Source: Pseudoalteromonas fuliginea
Lineage (GTDB): Bacteria > Pseudomonadota > Gammaproteobacteria > Enterobacterales > Alteromonadaceae
DNA: 64,000 bases
Assembly: GCF_000690055.1 (NCBI RefSeq)
Contig: NZ_JJNZ01000030.1
Location: 59,162 to 123,161 of the forward strand
Direction: 5' to 3'
Notes under the pieces: model-generated
Told to the model about the DNA's origin: nothing
Databases searched by the model: none
What the model saw: the letters and a program-made list of their open reading frames with translations, nothing else
Translations under genes and position numbers: made by a program
In this document: piece after piece, positions 62,532 through 64,000 of the stretch
How the letters are laid out: each line of letters starts with the position of its first letter
How positions within the stretch are numbered: the stretch's first letter is position 1

Positions 62532-63263
62532 TTGTTTAAAGGATATTACCGAAAATATATTTTTCACAGAATCGATGAGCTTAAACGCTATATAGAATTT
62601 TCAAATAAACTCTTATGTGAAAAGTTAGAGAAAGAAAAGATCGATAATGCTTTAGAAATAGCACAGATTGAAGATGAATTTTATAAAGAAAAATTTTTAG
62701 AACTAGCATATGAATCAGAAAATGAACTGAAATTTGATTATTCCTCTATGCACTGGTCATCAATCTTTATTACCCAGTATTCGTATATTGAACATATATT
62801 GGATGAGATCTGTGAATTTTATGCTGCTAAAACCGGGGCTAAACTAAAGTTAAAAGATCTCAATGGCGCAGGAATTGAGAGAGCTAAAAACTATATTTCA
62901 AAGTTTATGGGGCTTCCTGAGCCATTTGGAAAGGCTGAGTGGGGAAGGATAAAAGACTATGCTAAGATCAGAAATAAAATAATCCATGCAGGTTTATATT
63001 TAGATCAAGACTTGGATATTGATAAGCAAGTTATTAAGATCATTTCCAAAATAAACTCTGTGTCATTAGAGCGTTTTTATCATCATGAGCCTGACGACCC
63101 TTATGATGAAAGTAATAACAATTTCAATTCAATTCTTTATGATCCTAAGTTGGAATTAAATGCAGACTTCCTTAATGTTGTTGTAACTGATTATGACAAA
63201 TTCTTTGATCATCTATTTGATGAATTAGAGAAACTAGTGGATAAGAATGGAAAAGGCAACTAA
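62532..63263 (+). CDS. Cassette 4: HEPN-like protein
   Basis: A 243-residue protein from TTG 62532, with AGGAG just before. It is mainly helical and charged. Near residue 145 it has 'WGRIKDYAKIRNKIIHAGLY', where Arg-Asn-x-x-x-His is the HEPN RX4-6H motif that makes many of these proteins metal-independent RNases. The rest is not recognised. HEPN proteins are common toxins and anti-phage effectors, but no antitoxin gene accompanies it. Function inferred from the motif. Confidence 0.7.
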   Translation: MFKGYYRKYIFHRIDELKRYIEFSNKLLCEKLEKEKIDNALEIAQIEDEFYKEKFLELAYESENELKFDYSSMHWSSIFITQYSYIEHILDEICEFYAAKTGAKLKLKDLNGAGIERAKNYISKFMGLPEPFGKAEWGRIKDYAKIRNKIIHAGLYLDQDLDIDKQVIKIISKINSVSLERFYHHEPDDPYDESNNNFNSILYDPKLELNADFLNVVVTDYDKFFDHLFDELEKLVDKNGKGN

Positions 63264-63358
63264 CAAGAACTTTAAACGGAACAAAAACAGTTGGCTACGT
63301 TTCGCTCCGCTTCACAATTATAGCCAACAATTTTTGTCCGCTTAAGTGGGCGTTATGG
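63258..63358 (+). repeat. attC4
   Basis: R'' core AACTAAC (63258-63264) and R' core GTTATGG (63352-63358), with arms CAGTTGGCTA / TAGCCAAC. The cassette 4 stop codon overlaps R''. Confidence 0.88.
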
Positions 63359-63383
63359 CTCTCTATAGCGAAGGAAGTTTTAC

Positions 63384-63974
63384 ATGGAAAATAAATTGCT
63401 TGATGCTTTCAAAAAAGAACTTTGGGATATTGAACAACACTGGTATTTGTTTATTGGTTTATTTGACAAACCAAGTAGAGAGCTTCGTCGTGAAAAAATA
63501 TACCCCTCTTCACCTTTGCTTTTTGATCTAATTAAACTTAGGTTTCATGATCATATTGTACTTCAACTGGCAAAATTGTTAGATCCCAAAGAAACTGGTA
63601 ATCCCAGATACGGGAACACAAATCTTAGTCTTGCTAGGTTGCTACATGATCTAGGTCCATTTCCCGAAGATGTTCAAATTCAGTTAGATGAATGTGTAGT
63701 TGCAATAGATGAAAATAAAGGTCCAATTCTTGAGCATCGAAAAAAAAGAATTGCCCATAATGATTTAGCCAATAAACTAGATCGCGATTTGCCAAATATT
63801 AAAATAGCACAAATTACAACCATTCTTAATAACTTAGAAACAGCTCTTAATTTAATGTCGAGCTTTAAAAGAGGAAGAGTACATCAGTTTTTTCCTGACA
63901 AAGTAAGTGATGATATGAACCCTGAACATTTAATTGAAATAATATGTGCAGGTAGAGAAAGCTTGGGTGTGTAA
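63384..63974 (+). CDS. Cassette 5: AbiU2-type HEPN-like protein
   Basis: A 196-residue protein, ATG 63384 after AAGGAAG. 'IKLRFHDHIVLQLAKLLDPK', 'NTNLSLARLLHDLG' and 'EHRKKRIAHNDLANKLD' resemble the AbiU2-type HEPN domain (Arg...His in RKKRIAH), known from abortive-infection proteins and widespread genes of unknown role. It is helical with no membrane segment. The gene ends just before the start of attC5. The AbiU2 assignment is from motif memory and is not proof of anti-phage activity. Confidence 0.65.
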   Translation: MENKLLDAFKKELWDIEQHWYLFIGLFDKPSRELRREKIYPSSPLLFDLIKLRFHDHIVLQLAKLLDPKETGNPRYGNTNLSLARLLHDLGPFPEDVQIQLDECVVAIDENKGPILEHRKKRIAHNDLANKLDRDLPNIKIAQITTILNNLETALNLMSSFKRGRVHQFFPDKVSDDMNPEHLIEIICAGRESLGV

Positions 63975-63976
63975 AG

Positions 63977-64000
63977 CCATAACAACACGCCCTGAGGTGG
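63977..64000 (+). repeat. attC5, first part only
   Basis: R'' core CCATAAC (63977-63983) followed by AACACGCCCTGAGGTGG-like sequence, cut by the window end. It differs in arm sequence from attC1-4. Confidence 0.7.

Larger units (their letters stand above)
58766..64000. mobile_element. Chromosomal integron platform, first five cassettes
   Basis: It has an intI gene on minus, a LexA box and a putative attI. From there to the window end, five cassettes are all read on plus and each is bounded by an attC site (four complete, one cut off by the window). The array continues beyond the window. The mix of unknown cassette genes and no resistance gene fits a sedentary chromosomal integron rather than a mobile class 1 integron. 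Confidence 0.92.

Noticed and set aside
63346..63531. 61-codon frame from attC4 into cassette 5
   Set aside because: Shadow of the cassette 5 gene, which has the better ribosome site and HEPN-like motif.
58766..64000. CRISPR array as explanation of the repeats at 60.6-63.4 kb
   Set aside because: The repeats are about 95 bases, flank single genes and have attC cores with an intI beside them, which defines an integron.
1..64000. tRNA or rRNA genes
   Set aside because: No cloverleaf with TTCGAATC-like T arm and no rRNA blocks were noticed by eye; a tRNAscan run would settle it.

Overview
The window looks like chromosomal DNA of a marine gammaproteobacterium of the Alteromonadales, most probably Pseudoalteromonas. 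The support is AT-rich sequence, Oar-like TonB-dependent receptors, a GlyGly-CTERM protein, many gene families typical of marine Gammaproteobacteria, and a sedentary-type chromosomal integron. The genus is an inference from gene content; no database was searched.

Layout. 1-2.7 kb: end of a TIGR02647-like gene, then the homogentisate genes maiA and hmgA divergent from a MarR regulator. 2.7-10.3 kb: two large Oar-like TonB-dependent receptors, the second downstream of a secreted S1/P1 nuclease. 10.5-14 kb: a PhnD-like periplasmic protein overlapping a membrane protein with a possible cytoplasmic winged helix, then a lipoprotein 5'-nucleotidase. 14-25.6 kb: cyclophilin with a GlyGly-CTERM tail, MAPEG protein, M16 protease, NhaC antiporter, GNAT, the pqiABC operon, and a thioesterase. 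25.7-31 kb: dnaK-dnaJ behind a sigma32-like promoter, ybaK and small conserved genes. 31-38.5 kb: a DctB/DctD-type two-component system next to a porin and an SLC13 symporter, with a sigma54 promoter and an operator-like palindrome between them, then an aldehyde dehydrogenase. 38.6-40.8 kb: a Sel1-repeat protein, a probable Fur-regulated RyhB-like small RNA, and a DUF6279 lipoprotein on the other side of the same Fur box. 40.9-46.5 kb: a molybdenum hydroxylase cluster with its own maturation genes and moaA. 46.9-55.8 kb: a diguanylate cyclase, then a LysR regulator divergent from a tripartite RND efflux operon and an oxidoreductase. 56.3-58.5 kb: a FadE-type acyl-CoA dehydrogenase.

58.7-64 kb is the start of an integron. 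The integrase gene intI points away from the array and has a LexA box upstream. Four complete attC sites and the start of a fifth separate five cassettes, all read in the same direction. Three of the five proteins (first, fourth and fifth) have HEPN-like features, which suggests a defence or RNase function. One is a novel-looking membrane, zinc-ribbon and winged-helix protein, and one carries an Excalibur domain. attC1 and attC2 are identical over 89 bp.

No tRNA, rRNA, CRISPR array or intact insertion sequence was seen. The most notable non-coding signals are the RyhB-like RNA (39.6-39.8 kb), the sigma54 control region (34.36-34.45 kb), the LexA box (59.76 kb), and three structured or repeat-like intergenic stretches (30.9, 46.6 and 55.9 kb).
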